A stretch of 64,000 bases of DNA from Streptomyces sp. NBC_00659 (GTDB lineage Bacteria; Actinomycetota; Actinomycetes; Streptomycetales; Streptomycetaceae): contig NZ_CP109031.1 in assembly GCF_036226925.1 (NCBI RefSeq), positions 8,742,001-8,806,000 on the forward strand, given 5' to 3'. This document shows, piece after piece, positions 9,693 through 20,217 of the stretch; positions within the stretch are counted from its first letter, which is position 1; each line of letters opens with the position of its first letter. The position numbers and the translations under genes are program-made. Below the pieces are notes generated by a model. That model ran no database searches and was not told the origin of the DNA. It was given only the letters and a program-made list of their open reading frames with translations.

Positions 9693-10196
9693 TCATGGGC
9701 CCTCACCGGCACCGCCCAGGTCGGACGCGGAGGCGGGCGCGGGCCGCAGCCTGGCGGGGATCAGCCGGCCCAGCAGGGGAGAGCGCCGCGGGCTCTCGGC
9801 GGACCGCTTCACCGGCCCCGCCGCCCCCGGCCCCCCGGCATCCGCGTCGCCGACGGCAGCCGGATCGGGGGCGGCCTCTTGTGCGCCGAGGCCGGCGAGC
9901 AGCGCGCGGACCCGGCGCTCGACCAGAATGGGGACGTACGTTCTGACCTTCGCCTGCCGGAAGGACCCGCGAGCCGTCGCGACCCCCTGGTCCACGACGG
10001 ACGGGTCCACCGAGGGGTACGCGGCTTTCAGGCTCGCGGTCAGACGGCGGAGGGCGACCGCCTCGGCCAGGCGGGCGTCCTCGGGAGCCGTCGGGGCCGC
10101 TGTCGTGACAGGGTCCGCGGGCGGGGCGGGAGCGCGACTCGCCCCGCCCGACGATCTGCTCTCGTCGGCCGTGGCTTCCGGTTCGTCCGTCTTCAT
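9693..10196 (-). CDS. Small three-helix-bundle protein heading the PPK2/ATPase/SulP operon
   Basis: A 167-residue soluble protein. The central part (about residues 45-95, with VALRRLTASLKAAYPSVDPS and RTYVPILVERRVRALL) resembles the small three-helix-bundle dimerization domain common in actinobacteria. Both ends are low-complexity Ala/Pro/Gly. I chose the ATG at 10196 because sequence upstream in the frame (to 10316) is Arg/Pro-rich and unlike protein. The ribosome site is weak. It is the first gene of a leftward four-gene run. Function is unknown; a regulatory or adaptor role for the operon is inference only. Confidence 0.7.
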   Translation of the reverse strand: MKTDEPEATADESRSSGGASRAPAPPADPVTTAAPTAPEDARLAEAVALRRLTASLKAAYPSVDPSVVDQGVATARGSFRQAKVRTYVPILVERRVRALLAGLGAQEAAPDPAAVGDADAGGPGAAGPVKRSAESPRRSPLLGRLIPARLRPAPASASDLGGAGEGP

Positions 10197-10341
10197 CGTT
10201 CGACCACCCGCGCGCTCGCAAGTCCCGGGCCTCAAGGGGCGGAGACCGCAAGGCCAACGGTCACGATCCGGCTGCCCCGAGACGGCTCGACGGCCGGGTC
10301 CACGAGGCCGTCCCACTCATTCTGAGTCCGGTCGGTCGAAA

Positions 10342-10400
10342 CCGCCTCACGGACGATCCGCCCGTGCGGTGCCCGAGTAGTGGCCGGTCCGGTGAGGCGG
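10342..10400 (-). terminator. Possible terminator with long loop after the lipoprotein gene
   Basis: A 9-bp inverted repeat, CCGCCTCAC at 10342-10350 and GTGAGGCGG at 10392-10400, is separated by about 41 bases that can pair internally (CACGG with CCGTG). It lies just past the stop of the leftward lipoprotein gene. There is no clear T-run. Confidence 0.35.
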
Positions 10401-10432
10401 GTGGCGGTTCGTCGCCGGATCGCTCGCGGAGG

Positions 10433-11113
10433 TCAGGTGGTGCGCAGAGTCCGCTGGGCGAGTCGGTACGCGGGAAGCATCTCTGTGTACTCCCCGGTGT
10501 CCAGTCCGTCGAGGTGCACGACGACCGGGCCGTCCTCGGTGGTGACGGCGAAGGCGGACTCCTTCGACGACTCCTGGAGGGCCTCGCTGGTGTAGACGTA
10601 CTCCACCTCGGCGCCGGACAGGCCGTCCGTGTCGAACGTGCGGTAGACCGCCTTGCCCGCGCCGTGCTCGGCGGCCACGAAGGCCTTGAGCACCTTGGTG
10701 GCGTCGTCGGCGCCCGGTTTTCCGGTCCAGACCCGGAGGTAGCCGATGTTCCCGGCGGGCTTGGCGTCGATCTCGCAGACGAGGCTGACCGGTCCTTGCC
10801 GGAACAGCGGATCCGTGACGTCCCTGGTGCCGTCCGTTTCGATCGGGGCCTGCGCCGCCGCGTCGATGGACTGCGGCTTCCAGTCCTCGGCCGTGTCGAA
10901 GCTGACCGGCAGCTCGCAGGCCGAGCCCGCGGGACCGAGTGTGGCACCGCTCTTGGCCGTTGTGCCGGCGGCACCGGAGGCCTGGTCCGTGGATGTCACG
11001 CTCGTGCCCGCCTTCGGACTCTCGTCGGCGGTGGTCGAGCAGCCCGTCGCCACGACGGTCGACAAGGCCACGTACACCGCCACCCGCCACCCGCCCCGTA
11101 TCCCTGCAGCCAT
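10433..11113 (-). CDS. Putative lipoprotein of unknown function
   Basis: A 226-residue protein with a type II signal peptide: a basic N-terminus, a hydrophobic stretch VAVYVALSTVV and a lipobox ending ATGC with Cys at residue 25, followed by a Ser/Thr-rich linker. The mature domain starts near residue 63 (GSACELPVSFDTAEDW) and has at least one more cysteine (SLVCEIDAKPAG). Strand-like alternation suggests a small beta-rich extracytoplasmic domain. The ATG at 11113 has AGGGGGAAC upstream. I do not recognise the family. It is most likely anchored to the outer face of the membrane. No operon partner is close on either side. Confidence 0.75.
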   Translation of the reverse strand: MAAGIRGGWRVAVYVALSTVVATGCSTTADESPKAGTSVTSTDQASGAAGTTAKSGATLGPAGSACELPVSFDTAEDWKPQSIDAAAQAPIETDGTRDVTDPLFRQGPVSLVCEIDAKPAGNIGYLRVWTGKPGADDATKVLKAFVAAEHGAGKAVYRTFDTDGLSGAEVEYVYTSEALQESSKESAFAVTTEDGPVVVHLDGLDTGEYTEMLPAYRLAQRTLRTT

Positions 11114-11360
11114 GATGTGTTCCCCCTATGGTCCAGTGGATACACAAGGTAACCGAGGCACGGCTGGTGGGTGCGGGGCGGGTGGTGAGGGTCCAACTGC
11201 AGGCCGGGAAGGCGGCGCCCGCCGTGATGGGGCCGGTGGCTGACAATCCGTCATCGGTGTTCGGTCGGAGCGCAGTCGGCTCGAATCACACCGAGGTTCG
11301 GGCGGACACATGGCAAGTATGTCTGCGTGCTGTTGAGGCTCCCGGTGGTTCGGCGGAGGG

Positions 11361-11813
11361 TCAGCCGAGGGCCTTGACCGCCTGGTAGTAGGTCCAGGCC
11401 GTGCTGTTGCAACTGGTCTTCGTGGCGCCACTGTATGCGGCGCAGACCCGCTTGAGGTCTTCGTAGAAGGCGCTGTCGAGACGGGACTTGTTGGCATCGA
11501 AGGCGCCGGCGGCCTTGTAGTTGCGATAGCCGAAGTCGTGGCGGGCACATGAGGTGGCGAAGGGGAAGCCGAACGGGTTGTCCGGGGACGTGGAGCAGTA
11601 GTCGGTGGACCAGTCGAAGGCATACGCCGACCAGGCCGACTGGTTGGAGCGGGCGGCGACCCACGTGTTGTAGCTCGACGCGCTGGTCTGGGTCCAACTG
11701 GACAGGACTTGGGGCTTGTCGGCAGGGGCGGCGCTAGCGGCTGTAGCGGTCGCCGTGACGGCCACGAGGGCCATGACCGAGGCGGCGAAGCCTGTGGCGA
11801 GTCTTTGGTGCAT
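11361..11813 (-). CDS. Secreted phospholipase A2
   Basis: A 150-residue precursor with a Sec signal peptide (MHQRLATGFAASVMALVAVT, Ala-rich cleavage zone near residue 30) and a mature domain of about 120 residues. The prokaryotic PLA2 signature is clear: ATSCARHDFGYRNYK contains the catalytic His-Asp pair, and the mature chain has four cysteines, enough for the two disulfides of the Streptomyces-type enzymes. It hydrolyses the sn-2 ester of glycerophospholipids outside the cell, usually with Ca2+. The ATG at 11813 has GGAGGTGTTGGG just upstream. That ribosome site lies inside a short upstream reading frame with its own strong ribosome site (see 11734-11880), so start choice may be regulated. 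Confidence 0.93.
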   Translation of the reverse strand: MHQRLATGFAASVMALVAVTATATAASAAPADKPQVLSSWTQTSASSYNTWVAARSNQSAWSAYAFDWSTDYCSTSPDNPFGFPFATSCARHDFGYRNYKAAGAFDANKSRLDSAFYEDLKRVCAAYSGATKTSCNSTAWTYYQAVKALG

Positions 11814-11880
11814 CCCAACACCTCCATGAGGCTGCGACCCGCCCGTCGGGCTGCAGGTTCATGACACGAATGATCGGCAT
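11734..11880 (-). CDS. Possible upstream leader ORF overlapping the phospholipase A2 start
   Basis: A 48-codon frame starts at ATG 11880, only five bases after a near-perfect AAGGAGGG ribosome site, which is stronger than that of the phospholipase gene. It begins MPIIRVMNLQPDGRVAAS, runs across the phospholipase ATG (11813) in another frame and stops at TAG 11734. The peptide resembles nothing I know and turns Arg/His-rich after the overlap. It could be a translated leader that controls phospholipase expression, or a chance frame in the 5-prime UTR. Confidence 0.35.
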   Translation of the reverse strand: MPIIRVMNLQPDGRVAASWRCWDAPKTRHRLRRLGHGPRGRHGDRYSR

Positions 11881-12154
11881 CGCGACCCTCCTTGCATAGA
11901 GCTGTGACCCCAACAATCAATTAACTCGCGGGAGTTGGGGGGTCATGTTTCATGCCTGCGACCACCATGGCCGACTATGGCTGGATGTGTTACTTGGGGT
12001 TAGGGGTGTCCTGATCGGATCCCATTGGCTCCCCGCTCGTCGCGCCTCGCCCGGCGCTCACGCCCGTTCCCGGACGTGCAACCGCAGGGTTGCGATGAAG
12101 GGCGGGACGTGCAACCCTGGAGTTGCATCATTGGTCGCTGTGAAGGAGTCCCTC
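11814..12154. other. 341-bp divergent gap: phospholipase leader and SRPBCC/ArsR promoter
   Basis: This holds the 5-prime leader of the phospholipase gene with the short ORF above, a palindrome AACTC-GCGG-GAGTT at 11923-11936 in an AT-rich patch (possible operator or promoter element for the phospholipase), and the paired operators at 12078-12126 before the SRPBCC gene. No other gene is visible. Confidence 0.6.
12078..12126 (+). promoter_or_regulatory. Tandem ArsR-type operators, CAACC-N4-RGTTG
   Basis: Two inverted repeats lie 33 bp apart (about three helical turns): GCAACC-GCAG-GGTTGC at 12078-12093 and GCAACC-CTGG-AGTTGC at 12111-12126. The second ends about 30 bases before the SRPBCC start. 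The same half-site and spacing recur before the other ArsR gene (52813 and 52857), which makes the match to an ArsR regulator strong although still inferred. Confidence 0.75.
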
Positions 12155-12601
12155 ATGTCCGAGGACCGGATCGAACGCGAAACCCTGATCGAAGCGCCAC
12201 TGGAGCGGGTCTGGCCGCTGGTGGCCGTGCCCGGGTTCTGGGTCGCCGACGAGGAGAGCCTGCCCACCACGGAGGGCAGGGCGGGCGAGTCGACCGTGGT
12301 CAAGAACGCCGAGTACGGCGAGTTCCCGGTGCGGGTGGAGAAGGTCGAGCCGCCCACGTACGTCGCCTACCGCTGGACCAGCGCGTTCCCCGGGGCCCCG
12401 CTGAGCGACGGCAACAGCACGCTGGTCGAGTTCACCCTGATCCCGGAGGGTGCGAGCACGCGCCTGCGGGTCGTCGAGAGCGGCTTCGCGGCGCTGGCCG
12501 GCTCCGCCGAGCTGCGGCACAAGGCCCACGAGGACAACAACCACGGCTGGCCCCAGGTCCTGGACGCGTTCAAGAAGCGCGCCGCCCAGCCGTCGGTGTG
12601 A
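12155..12601 (+). CDS. SRPBCC (AHSA1-like) domain protein
   Basis: A 148-residue single-domain START/SRPBCC-fold protein. It opens IERETLIEAPLERVWPLVAV and closes with the long helix region HGWPQVLDAFKKRAA typical of the Aha1-homology/polyketide-cyclase-like group. These fold around a hydrophobic cavity and bind or transform small lipophilic ligands; the ligand is unknown. The ATG at 12155 has AAGGAG eight bases upstream. The stop overlaps the GTG of the ArsR gene by four bases (GTGA), so the two are translationally coupled. It lies directly behind two putative ArsR operators. Confidence 0.88.
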   Translation: MSEDRIERETLIEAPLERVWPLVAVPGFWVADEESLPTTEGRAGESTVVKNAEYGEFPVRVEKVEPPTYVAYRWTSAFPGAPLSDGNSTLVEFTLIPEGASTRLRVVESGFAALAGSAELRHKAHEDNNHGWPQVLDAFKKRAAQPSV

Positions 12602-12951
12602 CCGAGGAACGAGGCGAGGCCGAGGAGGTCGACAGCGTCCTCGCCGCGCTGGCCGACCCGACGCGGCGTCAACTGCTCGACCTGCTGGCGGCCAGGGGCG
12701 AGGTCACGGCCACGAGACTGGCCGAGGAACTGCCCGTGTCGCGGCAGGCGGTGGTCAAGCACCTCGCCGTGCTGGACGCCGCCGGGCTCGTCACCGGGAG
12801 CCGGGTGGGGCGGGAGGTGCGGTACACGGTACGGCCGGCCGCGCTGAACGCCACCGCCCGGTGGATGTCCGCCCTCGCCGCCGACTGGGACCGGCGCCTC
12901 GAGCACATCAAGCGCGTCGCCGAGGCCGCGGAGCGCGCTGCGCGCGGGTGA
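12598..12951 (+). CDS. ArsR-family transcriptional regulator
   Basis: A 117-residue winged-helix repressor of the ArsR/SmtB fold. The start of the domain is VLAALADPTRRQLLDLLAA, and the recognition helix region is LPVSRQAVVKHLAVLDAAGLV. No CxC metal motif (ELCVC) is present, so metal sensing is unlikely. This is the metal-independent branch normally paired with SRPBCC proteins. The GTG start at 12598 overlaps the SRPBCC stop. The order here is enzyme then regulator, the reverse of the module at 52888. It probably binds the repeats at 12078-12126 and controls its own operon. Confidence 0.92.
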   Translation: MTEERGEAEEVDSVLAALADPTRRQLLDLLAARGEVTATRLAEELPVSRQAVVKHLAVLDAAGLVTGSRVGREVRYTVRPAALNATARWMSALAADWDRRLEHIKRVAEAAERAARG

Positions 12952-12964
12952 TCGCCCTGCGGCG

Positions 12965-12998
12965 GTTCCCCGCCACCCGACTCCGGGCGGCGGGGAAC
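12965..12998 (+). terminator. Strong hairpin terminator after arsR
   Basis: GTTCCCCGCC (12965-12974) pairs perfectly with GGCGGGGAAC (12989-12998), and an inner CCCG/CGGG stem forms within the loop. It lies 14 bases past the ArsR stop. As is usual in Streptomyces there is no long T-run. Confidence 0.75.
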
Positions 12999-13014
12999 GG
13001 CCGCATGTCCTCTG

Positions 13015-13138
13015 TTCATGGGCCGTGTTCTCGGGTGTTCATGTCCGTCCCCTGCTCATGTCCGTCCCCTGTTCATGTGTCCGGCGACCTCATGTTCATG
13101 GGTCCTGTTCATGTGCTCAGGCATATATCCAGTCATGT
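13015..13138. repeat. TCATG-centred degenerate tandem repeats, partly 17-bp periodic
   Basis: The hexamer NTCATG occurs eight times between 13015 and 13138. Four of these, at 13038, 13055, 13072 and 13089, are exactly 17 bp apart, and the best conserved unit reads TTCATGTCCGTCCCCTG. The block fills most of the 292-bp gap between the ArsR terminator and the isochorismatase gene. It has no coding sense. It may be a slippage-grown repeat or a cluster of protein-binding sites. Confidence 0.7.
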
Positions 13139-13243
13139 GTCTGTCCCCCTCGGACGGACGGACGGGCGGACGTGACCGGATCGGTCCGCTCCCGGACCCG
13201 ATGAGGTCTGTCCCCGTGGCGCGTGCCCGGCCAGAGTGGGGAC

Positions 13244-13843
13244 ATGACCCGAGCACTGATCGTCATCGACGTCCAGGAATCCTTCCGTGCCCACCCCCTG
13301 TGGGACACCATCTCCAACCCGAAGATCACCGACCAGGTGGACCGGCTCGTCCGGCTCGCCCGCCGTGCCGGCGACACGGTGGTGTGGGTGCTGCACACGG
13401 AGCCCGGCAGCGGCGACGTCTTCGACCCCGCCCTCGGCCATGTCCGGCTGATGGACGAGCTCGAGCGCCGGGACGGGGAGCCGCTGATCCACAAGACCTC
13501 GCACAACGCCTTCACCACCACCAACCTCCAGCAGCTCCTCACCGAACGCGGTGTCCGCGAGCTCACGGTCTGCGGTATCCGGACCGAACAGTGTGTGGAG
13601 ACCACCACCCGCCTCGCCAGTGACCTCGGCTACCAGGTCACCTTCGTCTCCGACGCCACCGCCACCAACCCCGTCCCGCACCGCGACGCCCCCGCCGGGC
13701 AGAGCGTGGCGGAACTCCTCGCGGACCCCCGCACCCTCGGCGCCGAGGACGTCATCAGGCGCACCGAGTACGCCCTGGCCGGACGCTTCGCCACGATTGC
13801 CACCGTCGACGATCTGGAGACCGCCGCCGCGTCTCGGGCATGA
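13244..13843 (+). CDS. Isochorismatase-family cysteine hydrolase
   Basis: A 199-residue alpha/beta hydrolase of the isochorismatase/nicotinamidase superfamily. The triad is visible: Asp in ALIVIDVQESF, Lys in IHKTSHNAF, and the nucleophile Cys in TVCGIRTEQCVETTTR. The superfamily covers isochorismatases, nicotinamidases, ureidohydrolases and others. No siderophore or NAD gene is nearby, so the substrate is open. The ATG at 13244 was chosen over the in-frame GTG at 13223 because family sequence starts there. Ten bases separate its stop from the GlxA-type regulator gene, so they are probably co-transcribed, and the regulator may respond to the substrate. Confidence 0.92.
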   Translation: MTRALIVIDVQESFRAHPLWDTISNPKITDQVDRLVRLARRAGDTVVWVLHTEPGSGDVFDPALGHVRLMDELERRDGEPLIHKTSHNAFTTTNLQQLLTERGVRELTVCGIRTEQCVETTTRLASDLGYQVTFVSDATATNPVPHRDAPAGQSVAELLADPRTLGAEDVIRRTEYALAGRFATIATVDDLETAAASRA

Positions 13844-13853
13844 TGACCGGATC

Positions 13854-14765
13854 GTGAGCCACATCGTCTTCTTCCTGGTGCCCGGAGTCCATCTGCTGGA
13901 CCTGGCCGGCCCCGCGCAGGTCTTCTCCACGGCCGACGACTTCGGGCACCCCTACACCCTCGGCTACGTCGCCGAGGGGCCGCGGATCGTCACCGCCCAG
14001 GGGCTGCCGCTGGTGACCACGCCCGACTGGCCCGAGCTCGGCCCCGAGGACCTGATCGTCGTACCCGGCTGGCGCGCGCTCACCCTCGGCGACGGCCCTC
14101 CCATCGGTGGGGCGACCCTGCAGGTCCTGCGGGACCACCACGCGCGGGGCGGCACCGTGGCCAGTGTCTGCGCGGGAGCGGACGCGCTCGGCCGGGCCGG
14201 ACTGCTCGACGGACGACGCTGCACCACCCACCACGACGTCCAGGACGAACTCGCCCACCGCTACCCCCGGGCGACCGTTGTCCGCGACGTCCTGTACACG
14301 GAGGACGACCGGGTCGTCACCTCGGCGGGCATCGCCAGCGGGATCGATCTCGCCCTGCACCTGATCGCCACCCGGCACGGCCCGGCGGTCGGCGCGCAGG
14401 TGGCCCGGGACATGGTCGTCTACGCGCGGCGCAACGGCCACGAACCCCAGGCCAGCGCGATGCTCCGGCACCGGTCCCACCTCGACGACACCGTCCACCG
14501 TGCCCAGGACCTGCTCGACGCCCGCTTCGACCGGCCGGTGCCCCTGCCCGAACTGGCCGCGGCCGTCGGCGTCAGCGAACGCACCCTCACCCGCCTCTTC
14601 GCCCGCGCGACGCAGGGCCTCACACCGCTGCGCTACCAGCAGTCCCTGCGGCTGGAGCGCGCCGAGCACCTCATCAGCCACGGCGTGACCCTCGACGCCG
14701 CCGCCCGCGCCGTGGGCTTCGAGGACGCCCGCATGCTGCGCCGCCTGCGAGCCCGCGCGGCCTGA
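13854..14765 (+). CDS. GlxA-type regulator: DJ-1/PfpI domain plus AraC DNA-binding domain
   Basis: A 303-residue transcription factor with an N-terminal class I glutamine-amidotransferase-like (DJ-1/PfpI) domain (about 1-185) and a C-terminal AraC double helix-turn-helix (about 205-303, PLPELAAAVGVSERTLTRLF). The nucleophile-elbow cysteine is kept (ASVCAGADALGRAGLLDGRR), unlike in the paralogue at 29761. The GTG at 13854 is the only reasonable start. The DNA-binding domain is slightly short at the end (ARMLRRLRARAA), so the second helix-turn-helix is compact. It is tightly linked to the isochorismatase-family gene, which it may activate. The ligand is unknown. Confidence 0.9.
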   Translation: MSHIVFFLVPGVHLLDLAGPAQVFSTADDFGHPYTLGYVAEGPRIVTAQGLPLVTTPDWPELGPEDLIVVPGWRALTLGDGPPIGGATLQVLRDHHARGGTVASVCAGADALGRAGLLDGRRCTTHHDVQDELAHRYPRATVVRDVLYTEDDRVVTSAGIASGIDLALHLIATRHGPAVGAQVARDMVVYARRNGHEPQASAMLRHRSHLDDTVHRAQDLLDARFDRPVPLPELAAAVGVSERTLTRLFARATQGLTPLRYQQSLRLERAEHLISHGVTLDAAARAVGFEDARMLRRLRARAA

Positions 14766-14782
14766 ACCGGATCCGGCGGCCC

Positions 14783-16684
14783 TCAGGTCTCCTGGCCCGC
14801 TCCGGTGAGCGTCGTCCGCTGGCGCGCGGCGCGCACGGCCGCCGTCAGGGAGGCGATGTCGTAGGCGCCGTAGTGACGGCGGCCGTTGACGAAGAACGTC
14901 GGTGTGCCCGAGACACCGCTGAGATCGGCCGACTCGACGTCCATGGCCACCCGGGCCGCGCCCGCTCCGTCCCTGAGGTCCTCGCGGAAGCGGCCGCTGT
15001 CGAGGCCGAGCCGGACGGCGTACCGGAACAGGTCCTTCGGCCCCAGGTCGCCCTGGTGTCCCATGAGGAGGTCGTGCATCTCCCAGTAGCGGTTCTGGCG
15101 GGCCGCGGCCTCGGCGGCCTGCGCGGCGAGCTGGGCGTTGGGGTGCACATCGGTGAGCGGCAGGTGGCGCCACACATAGCGGACGTCCCCGAAGTCGGAG
15201 AGCAGTTCGCGCACCACGGACTCGGCCAGGCCGCAGTAGGGACACTCGAAGTCCCCGTACTCCACGAGAGTCACCGGCGCGTCGAGCGGCCCGCGCACAT
15301 GGTCGCGCTCCACGTCGACGGGCTCGCTCAGATCGACGATCGTCTGGCCGGTGCCGAGGAGGGCCTGCGCGCGCGAGCGCGCGGTGAGCCTGCCGATCAC
15401 CAGGGTGACGACCCAGGTGAGGAGGAACGAGCCCGCGACCGCGGCCAGAATGCCGATCTTCGCCTGCTCCAGCCGGTCGCCGTCGAAGGCCAGCGACGCG
15501 ATCAGCAGCGCCACGGTGAAGCCCACGCCGGCCAGGGTGCCGCCCGCGGTGATGGCGCCCCAGCCCACGGGCGGGTGCAGCCGTCCCCGGCCGGCGCGCG
15601 TGGTGAGCCAGGTGCCGCCGATGATGCCGACGGGCTTGCCGAGCAGGTAGCCGAAGAAGATGCCGAGGGTGACCGGCGAGGTGAAGGCGTCGGCCAGCTG
15701 ACCGGCGCTCAGGGTGATGCCGGCGTTGGCCAGGGCGAAGAGCGGAACGATCACGTAACTGGTCCAGGGGTGGAACATCTGCTGGAGCCGCTCGTTCGGC
15801 GAGAGCGTCGAGGCGAGACCACGGCGCACCGTGCGCTCCAGCTCCGGCGTCGGCTGTTCGCGAAAACGCCGGAACAGCCGGCTGGCGTGCTCCAGATCGC
15901 TGCGCTCGGCCGCGTACGCGTAGGTCAGCATGCCCATCGCGAGCCCCGTCACCACGGGGTCGACGCCCGACTTCAGGAGCGCCACCCAGATCGCCACGCC
16001 CAGGACGCCGTACAGGGACGGAACCCGGGCGCCGATCGTGCGCCGCAGCAGCAGGACGACCACGAACAGGGCGAGCGCCGTCAGCAGCGCGGGCACCTTG
16101 ATGGTGTCGCTGTAGGCGAAGACGACGATGGCCAGGGCCAGGAAGTCGTCCACGACGGCGATGGCGAGCATGAAGACCCGAAGAGTGCCGGGCAGACGGG
16201 AGCCGAAGACGGCGAGCATGCCCAGGGCGAAGGCGGTGTCCGTCGACATGGCGGCACCCCAGCCGTGCGCCGCCGAGCCATGGCCCGAGGTGATGGCCAG
16301 GTACACGACGACGGGGACGACCATGCCGCAGAGTCCCGCCAGGAGCGGCAGGGTGACCCGGCGCCGCTCGCGCAGCTCGCCCAGGTCGAACTCGCGCCGC
16401 GCCTCCAGACCGACGACGAAGAAGAACAGCGTCATCAGTCCGCTGTTCACCCACTCGCGCAGGTCCAGCGACACTCCGCCCGACCCGACGCGGATCGACA
16501 GCTCCGTGCTCCACACCCTCTCGTACGCGTCAGGACCGATGTTGGCCCAGGCCAGCGCCAGCAGGGCGGCGGCGAGCAGCACGGCGGCGCTGCCGGTCTC
16601 CGTCCGCAGGAACGCGTGCAGCGGACTGCGAGCGCGGTTGCCGCACTGCGTCCGGCCGGACATGGGCGACGTGTCGGAAGGCAT
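14783..16684 (-). CDS. nhaA: Na+/H+ antiporter NhaA fused to a DsbA/thioredoxin-like domain
   Basis: A 633-residue fusion. Residues about 25-430 are an NhaA antiporter ([20 protein letters not shown], then [18 protein letters not shown] and [16 protein letters not shown]). After a short linker, residues about 455-625 form a DsbA/thioredoxin-fold domain with a CPYC active site ([18 protein letters not shown]) and the cis-Pro region [14 protein letters not shown]. Exchange of Na+ for protons controls pH and salt. The side of the membrane on which the redox domain sits is not decided here. The frame remains open far upstream, but ATG 16684 with GGAGAG is where family sequence begins. This fusion is known in actinobacteria, and the role of the redox domain is unclear. 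The gene is divergent from the UvrA-like gene. Confidence 0.92.
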   Translation of the reverse strand: MPSDTSPMSGRTQCGNRARSPLHAFLRTETGSAAVLLAAALLALAWANIGPDAYERVWSTELSIRVGSGGVSLDLREWVNSGLMTLFFFVVGLEARREFDLGELRERRRVTLPLLAGLCGMVVPVVVYLAITSGHGSAAHGWGAAMSTDTAFALGMLAVFGSRLPGTLRVFMLAIAVVDDFLALAIVVFAYSDTIKVPALLTALALFVVVLLLRRTIGARVPSLYGVLGVAIWVALLKSGVDPVVTGLAMGMLTYAYAAERSDLEHASRLFRRFREQPTPELERTVRRGLASTLSPNERLQQMFHPWTSYVIVPLFALANAGITLSAGQLADAFTSPVTLGIFFGYLLGKPVGIIGGTWLTTRAGRGRLHPPVGWGAITAGGTLAGVGFTVALLIASLAFDGDRLEQAKIGILAAVAGSFLLTWVVTLVIGRLTARSRAQALLGTGQTIVDLSEPVDVERDHVRGPLDAPVTLVEYGDFECPYCGLAESVVRELLSDFGDVRYVWRHLPLTDVHPNAQLAAQAAEAAARQNRYWEMHDLLMGHQGDLGPKDLFRYAVRLGLDSGRFREDLRDGAGAARVAMDVESADLSGVSGTPTFFVNGRRHYGAYDIASLTAAVRAARQRTTLTGAGQET

Positions 16685-16975
16685 GGTCACTCTCCGATTC
16701 TCGCCCCGGACCCGGAACTTCCCCAGACGACCGCCGATCCGACCGGTCAGGATTCGAGAAGCGCCGGGGGTCCCGCCTCGCCTAGCGTGGCGCACGGAGG
16801 CCGTCACCCCACGTCGGCCGGCACCGCCGACGACGTACGCCGTGGAGGGTGCCCGCGTCCGCGCGGACGGAGTCGGCGAAGGTGGACCCGGCGCGCCGCG
16901 CGAAGCTGGTTGGATCGAGGCAGGCGATGCCGGCGGAGACCGCGAAGGCGGCCCCGCCCGACAGATGGAGACACG

Positions 16976-19363
<2,388 letters not shown>

Positions 19364-19697
19364 CGCGGCCCGCACCGCCGCGTGGGACGGGTCCCGGCCG
19401 CTGCCGGAACCCGTCCCCACGCGGCGCCTTCGGCCAGGGACGCACGACGGCGTGCCGATGGTGATCCGATGAGCGCCGGACGCCGAACAGCACCTGCCCC
19501 GACCGCAGGTGGCGACCCGGCCGGGAACGTACGGAGCCGGGACGGGCTCCGGTCCGGTCAGGACGGGCGTGCCCTGCCCCGACGGCTCCGCGCGCGCCCG
19601 GCCCGGATCGCACCTACGGTTGACGCACACCGCGTGCCCGGGGACAGCGACTCCCCGGCCCGCGGCGCCCTGTCACCGCATCAGGAGGCCGGCCCCC
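19364..19697. other. 334-bp gap after the UvrA-like gene
   Basis: The first quarter is the terminator at 19376-19426. The rest presumably carries the promoter of the small gene at 19698. I see no further gene or clear operator. Confidence 0.5.
19376..19426 (+). terminator. Strong hairpin terminator after the UvrA-like gene
   Basis: A 17-18 bp stem with one bulged G forms between 19376-19392 and 19409-19426 (arms CGCCGCGTGGGACGGGT and its complement), with an extra CCGG/CCGG stem in the loop. It begins 12 bases after the stop. Confidence 0.8.
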
Positions 19698-20024
19698 ATG
19701 AGCACAGCATCCGACACCCCCGTCCTGGACACCATCGCCGCCATGACCGTCGACTCCCTCGAGCGGTGCGAACTGCCCCCGGACCAGCTCCTCCTCACGC
19801 GCATCGCCGCGCTCGCGGCGTCGGACGCGCCTCCGATCTCCTACCTCGCGCACATCGAGCCCGCCATCCAGGCCGATCTGACCATGGCTCAGGTCCAGGA
19901 CGTCCTGGTGGCCATCGCGCCCATCGTGGGCACGGCCCGTGTCATGACGGCGGCCGGCAACATCGCCGCCGCGTTCGGCCTCGCGATCGCGGTGGCCGAA
20001 CAGGAGATCGAGGCCAAGGGCTAG
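19698..20024 (+). CDS. Small helical protein, possibly carboxymuconolactone-decarboxylase-like
   Basis: A 108-residue protein with an excellent AGGAGG ribosome site ten bases before ATG 19698. It is helical throughout (LLLTRIAALAASDAPPISYL, then QADLTMAQVQDVLVAIAPIV). The layout resembles the carboxymuconolactone decarboxylase / AhpD fold, but the CxxC/His catalytic residues are absent and its single Cys lies early (ERCELPPDQ). So it may be a non-catalytic relative. It stands alone between a terminator and the VapB-like gene. Function unknown. Confidence 0.7.
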   Translation: MSTASDTPVLDTIAAMTVDSLERCELPPDQLLLTRIAALAASDAPPISYLAHIEPAIQADLTMAQVQDVLVAIAPIVGTARVMTAAGNIAAAFGLAIAVAEQEIEAKG

Positions 20025-20217
20025 GCCCCGCCGCTCCGCCCGGATACCCCGCCGCTCGCTGCCGTGACCGCGCGACCCCGCCGGCTCGCGGATCCGACCT
20101 TCCCGGTGCCACGGGTGCCCCGCGGCAGGCGCACCACGCGGTCACCGGGACGGCCGTGCGTCTCGAGTCGCTGCTGTGCGGCTGTTAGAGTCCCGGACCG
20201 ACGGAGGGGGACCGCTC

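Noticed and set aside
16685..16975. Possible SOS (LexA) control of the UvrA-like gene
   Set aside because: I found no GAAC-N4-GTTC-type box in the 291-bp gap.
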